Source: an uncultured Eubacteriales bacterium (GTDB lineage Bacteria > Bacillota > Clostridia > Oscillospirales > Acutalibacteraceae). Taken from it: DNA of 14,114 nucleotides. The DNA lies in the NCBI GenBank assembly GCA_934444365.1, contig CAKSCM010000027.1, positions 1 to 14,114 of the forward strand. The letters run 5' to 3'. A program made the position numbers and the translations under genes. Positions 11,355-14,114 of this stretch are shown here, piece after piece. Below the pieces are notes generated by a model. It did not search any database. It worked only from the letters and a program-made list of their open reading frames with translations, and was not told the origin of the DNA. Numbering within the stretch: position 1 is the stretch's first letter; every line of letters begins with the position of its first letter.

Positions 11355-14114
11355 ATGAAAAAGATGGAGAAATTGTCGGTTATTATGCTCGTGCTTGTAA
11401 TGGTACTGAGCCTTGTATCTTGCGGTGTTTCTACTGAAAACAACTCCGCACAGATTCAAAACTTTGGGCAAGCCGTTTTAAAAGCGCAGGATAACCTGCA
11501 AAAATCTGGTATACAGCAAGACGCTGCGGGAATTTTAGCAGCAGACGGTGAAGCCGGACGGGGAAACCTTTTATCCTATGATTTTGAAAATAAAACCCCG
11601 TATAACAACACATTGTCAGCAGGTCTTAACAAAACCGAAGACACTGCTACGGCAGCAGGGGACAATGTCGCCGGCGGCGGAAATAATAATGTAAAAACCG
11701 ATCTAAATAACAGAAACAATGCAAGCGCTCCCAAAGGCGAGTACAATAAGGGAGTCGTATTGCTAAAAGTGAATGAAGCCTTTAATAAGGGCGATCTCGG
11801 CACCTTGGCATACACCTGCGCCGAGCCGCTGTACAGCGGATCCAAGTGGTACAGCGTGCAACTGACCGATGCAGATAAAACCGAAGAAGCCGTTGCATAT
11901 TTAACCGGTCTCGAGAGCTTTGAAAGTGTGGACTATGACTATGTTATGTCCGCCGGAATGACGAATGTGTCGGTGGACGTTTCCGGCAATCCCGATTACG
12001 TCAAAGAGGTGCACCATGACACCCACAAGGTGTCGGAGGGTTGGCAATATATTGCCGATAACGGTAAGCTCCCCGGCGGCAGCAGCGATGTGGTTGTTGC
12101 CGTAATTGACACCGGCGTGGACTACAACCACCTGGATCTTCGAGGCAACATTTGGGTGAACTCCGCCGAGATTCCGGGCAACGGTATCGACGATGACGGC
12201 AACGGCTATGTTGACGACGTCTACGGCTGGAACTTCGTCGGGGACAACAACGCCCCGCAGGATGACAACGGCCACGGTACCCACGTGGCAGGTATTATCG
12301 CTGCCGAGAACAATGATATAGGCGGCGTCGGCGTTGCCTATAACTGTAAGGTTATGGTGCTTAAGGCCGGAAATTCCTCCGGATATTTCAACAATTCGGA
12401 TATTGCCGAGGCGATCCAGTATGCCTATATGAACGGCGCGTCGGTAATCAATATGTCATTCGGCGGCTCTAACATCTCTCTGGCGGTGGAGGACGCTCTT
12501 GAGAGCGCATACAATTCCTGCATTTTGGTTGCCGCTGCCGGAAACGACGGCGCCTGCAATAATCTGTACTGTAGGAGTTGTTTGAACAAAAAGGTAACTT
12601 ACCCTGCGGCGCTCCCCTATGTAATCGGCGTTATGAGCACCAATCACGACGGCAGTGTCGTTTCCTCCTTTTCTAACTACGACCACAATCCGTATGATTC
12701 GATCGAATATGAGGTCTATGCTGTCGGCGAGGCGATTCCTTCCTGCTGGCCGGGCAACAAATATGCCGTCCTGAACGGTACCTCCATGGCCGCTCCTACA
12801 GTATCCGGTATCGCCGCGCTGCTGAGGTCGTATTATTCCGACCGGGAGGTGTATTCCACCAAATTTATTCAGTCGCAGATAGTTAATACGGGTACAAAAA
12901 ATCCGTTTAATTATACTATGAAAAGTTTTGATCTTGGCCATTCGGTGACCAACGCGTACGAGGCGCTCACCCGGATGCCGAAGCCGTGTGTTAATTTGTA
13001 TGATTACTCAATTGACGACAGCCCATCAATAAGCTCCGCCAATAACGGCAACGGGGTTATAGACGCCGGCGAGACGGTTAGGCTGTATGTCTCTTTGCAA
13101 AATCGCGGCGGGGTCGCCGGTAATGTAAATGTGTCTATTGATGCAAACCGGGCAGAAGGTATCGTCGACCCGTATTTTTCCTTTGTAAATTCTGCTATAC
13201 AGCTTTCAGATATCGGTACCTACTCGGTAAGAGAGTCGGGGGATAAGTATTTTGAGATTGTTGTCAGCGGCGACTGTCCCAACGATTACCTTACCGATTT
13301 TAATATCCGCTATACCTATACCAACGGTATGGACGATGATGATACTACCGTGTATCAGGGGGCCGGCAAGGCGACGTTTAATGTCAGCAGCGGATACCGT
13401 CTGCCGGGCACTATCAGCGAGGATACAACCTTCACCGCCGACCGTTTGTATATCGTCGGGGACAATGTGACTATTCCGGCAGGGGTTACCGTTACCTTTG
13501 AAGAGGGCTGCCGTATTCAGTTCTACGATGACCGGGAGTATTACAATTCGCCCGTAATTACCGTGTACGGAACGCTGAATTTTAACGGGAGCAAGGATAA
13601 TATGATATCTATTGCTCCGAATGAAAGACACGCTAAATTTGCCTGTTTTATTGAAACCGCAAATGGCAATACAAACGAGGATCACGGCACAATCAATGTC
13701 TCTTATGTGAATGCAATTAATCTTTTTATTGAAGATGTAAATATAGATATAGATAAGGGATTAACTTCCTGTGTGAGAAATTCTTCCATGAAAAATGACG
13801 TAGTAAGAAGTGGTGTGAGATATGTCACATTGGTATATATAAAAGGCAAAGAAGCCATAAGTAATCATGAAAATATAATAAAAAGTGTTAGTGATAGTTA
13901 TTTGGAAATAATTGGAGCGTTACGGACAAAAATATTGGACGGAAATTATATCATTGATTCAAGCTATATAAGAAATATGGTATCTTCAACAAATAACATT
14001 ATTATTACCAATGAATCGGATTATTCACGCGATGAGTATTTGCTTATGTGTGATAAAGAAGCAATAGAAGTGCAAAAAATTTTGCCGTTCCTATCCGACA
14101 CTTGGCCATTGTGT
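11355..14114 (+). CDS. Secreted lipoprotein subtilisin-like (S8) protease, 3' end beyond window
   Basis: The frame is open for 920 codons to the window end. A lipoprotein signal (residues 1-22, lipobox LVSC, C23) should anchor it outside the membrane. A low-complexity Asn/Ala/Gly linker follows, then an I9-like propeptide (about 130-200) and the S8 domain (about 205-530) with the full catalytic set: D252 in VIDTGVD, H307 in NGHGTHVAG, N397 in AAAGND and S477 in NGTSMAAP. An Asp/Gly-rich loop (GIDDDGNGYVDD) looks calcium-binding. Residues 545-670 look Ig-like, with GNGVIDAGETVRLYV. From about 681 (VTIPAGVTVTFEEG) the sequence resembles the start of a right-handed beta-helix. Three cysteines (C401, C406, C409) sit just after the oxyanion Asn. 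GC content falls from about 60% in the protease domain to about 25-32% beyond 13740. Expression probably depends on the switch. Confidence 0.92.
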   Translation, partial: MKKMEKLSVIMLVLVMVLSLVSCGVSTENNSAQIQNFGQAVLKAQDNLQKSGIQQDAAGILAADGEAGRGNLLSYDFENKTPYNNTLSAGLNKTEDTATAAGDNVAGGGNNNVKTDLNNRNNASAPKGEYNKGVVLLKVNEAFNKGDLGTLAYTCAEPLYSGSKWYSVQLTDADKTEEAVAYLTGLESFESVDYDYVMSAGMTNVSVDVSGNPDYVKEVHHDTHKVSEGWQYIADNGKLPGGSSDVVVAVIDTGVDYNHLDLRGNIWVNSAEIPGNGIDDDGNGYVDDVYGWNFVGDNNAPQDDNGHGTHVAGIIAAENNDIGGVGVAYNCKVMVLKAGNSSGYFNNSDIAEAIQYAYMNGASVINMSFGGSNISLAVEDALESAYNSCILVAAAGNDGACNNLYCRSCLNKKVTYPAALPYVIGVMSTNHDGSVVSSFSNYDHNPYDSIEYEVYAVGEAIPSCWPGNKYAVLNGTSMAAPTVSGIAALLRSYYSDREVYSTKFIQSQIVNTGTKNPFNYTMKSFDLGHSVTNAYEALTRMPKPCVNLYDYSIDDSPSISSANNGNGVIDAGETVRLYVSLQNRGGVAGNVNVSIDANRAEGIVDPYFSFVNSAIQLSDIGTYSVRESGDKYFEIVVSGDCPNDYLTDFNIRYTYTNGMDDDDTTVYQGAGKATFNVSSGYRLPGTISEDTTFTADRLYIVGDNVTIPAGVTVTFEEGCRIQFYDDREYYNSPVITVYGTLNFNGSKDNMISIAPNERHAKFACFIETANGNTNEDHGTINVSYVNAINLFIEDVNIDIDKGLTSCVRNSSMKNDVVRSGVRYVTLVYIKGKEAISNHENIIKSVSDSYLEIIGALRTKILDGNYIIDSSYIRNMVSSTNNIIITNESDYSRDEYLLMCDKEAIEVQKILPFLSDTWPLC

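Noticed and set aside
12456..12941. Minus-strand open frames across the protease gene (also 11901-12284 and 13206-13685)
   Set aside because: The plus-strand frame is continuous for 920 codons with an intact S8 catalytic set, so these are antisense shadows.
1..14114. CRISPR arrays, tRNA or rRNA genes
   Set aside because: No regularly spaced direct repeats, tRNA-like cloverleaf or rRNA sequence was recognised by eye on either strand.

Overview
The window looks like chromosomal DNA from a Gram-positive, low-to-mid GC anaerobe of the class Clostridia, probably a gut Oscillospirales/Ruminococcaceae-type organism. The reasons are strong AGGAGG-type ribosome binding sites, sigma-A-like promoters, an HPr protein carrying both His15 and Ser46, a G5/M23 peptidoglycan hydrolase and GtrA/GT-C glycan genes. 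The lineage is an inference from gene style, not from a marker gene.

Layout. Positions 180-1571 encode a MATE efflux transporter followed by two hairpin terminators. An approximately 500-bp stretch with no convincing gene follows. A minus-strand M23 endopeptidase with a G5 domain (2315-3601) has its own terminator and a promoter region carrying a WalR-like TGTTAC-N5-TGTAAC box. A divergent promoter with a long untranslated leader then precedes a plus-strand group: HAD-IIA phosphatase (4288-5079), GtrA membrane protein (5204-5716), FAD-dependent UDP-galactopyranose-mutase-like oxidoreductase (5713-7293) and a multi-spanning GT-C/GT39-like glycosyltransferase (7359-9356). The last three form a tight unit, which suggests lipid-linked sugar transfer to an extracytoplasmic glycan. 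A stand-alone ptsH (HPr, 9588-9851) with a strong promoter and terminator follows.

The most interesting part is 10051-14114. A complete tyrosine recombinase (10051-10896) ends 34 bp before the first of two perfect 25-bp inverted repeats (10931-10955 and 11202-11226). Each repeat is itself a palindrome with 10-bp arms and an asymmetric 4-bp core, as expected for a tyrosine-recombinase core site. The 246 bp between them contain a near-consensus sigma-A promoter (TTGACA, TATATA/TATAAT) that points left, away from the next gene, plus a bidirectional hairpin. A minus-strand terminator between the recombinase and the left repeat would stop the leftward transcript. Right of the switch, a strong RBS starts a large secreted lipoprotein protease of the subtilisin (S8) family, open to the end of the window (at least 920 codons). 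Read together, this is a phase-variable ON/OFF promoter switch for a surface protease, captured in the OFF orientation, with a dedicated invertase next to it. The structure is visible directly; inversion itself and its effect on expression are inferred.
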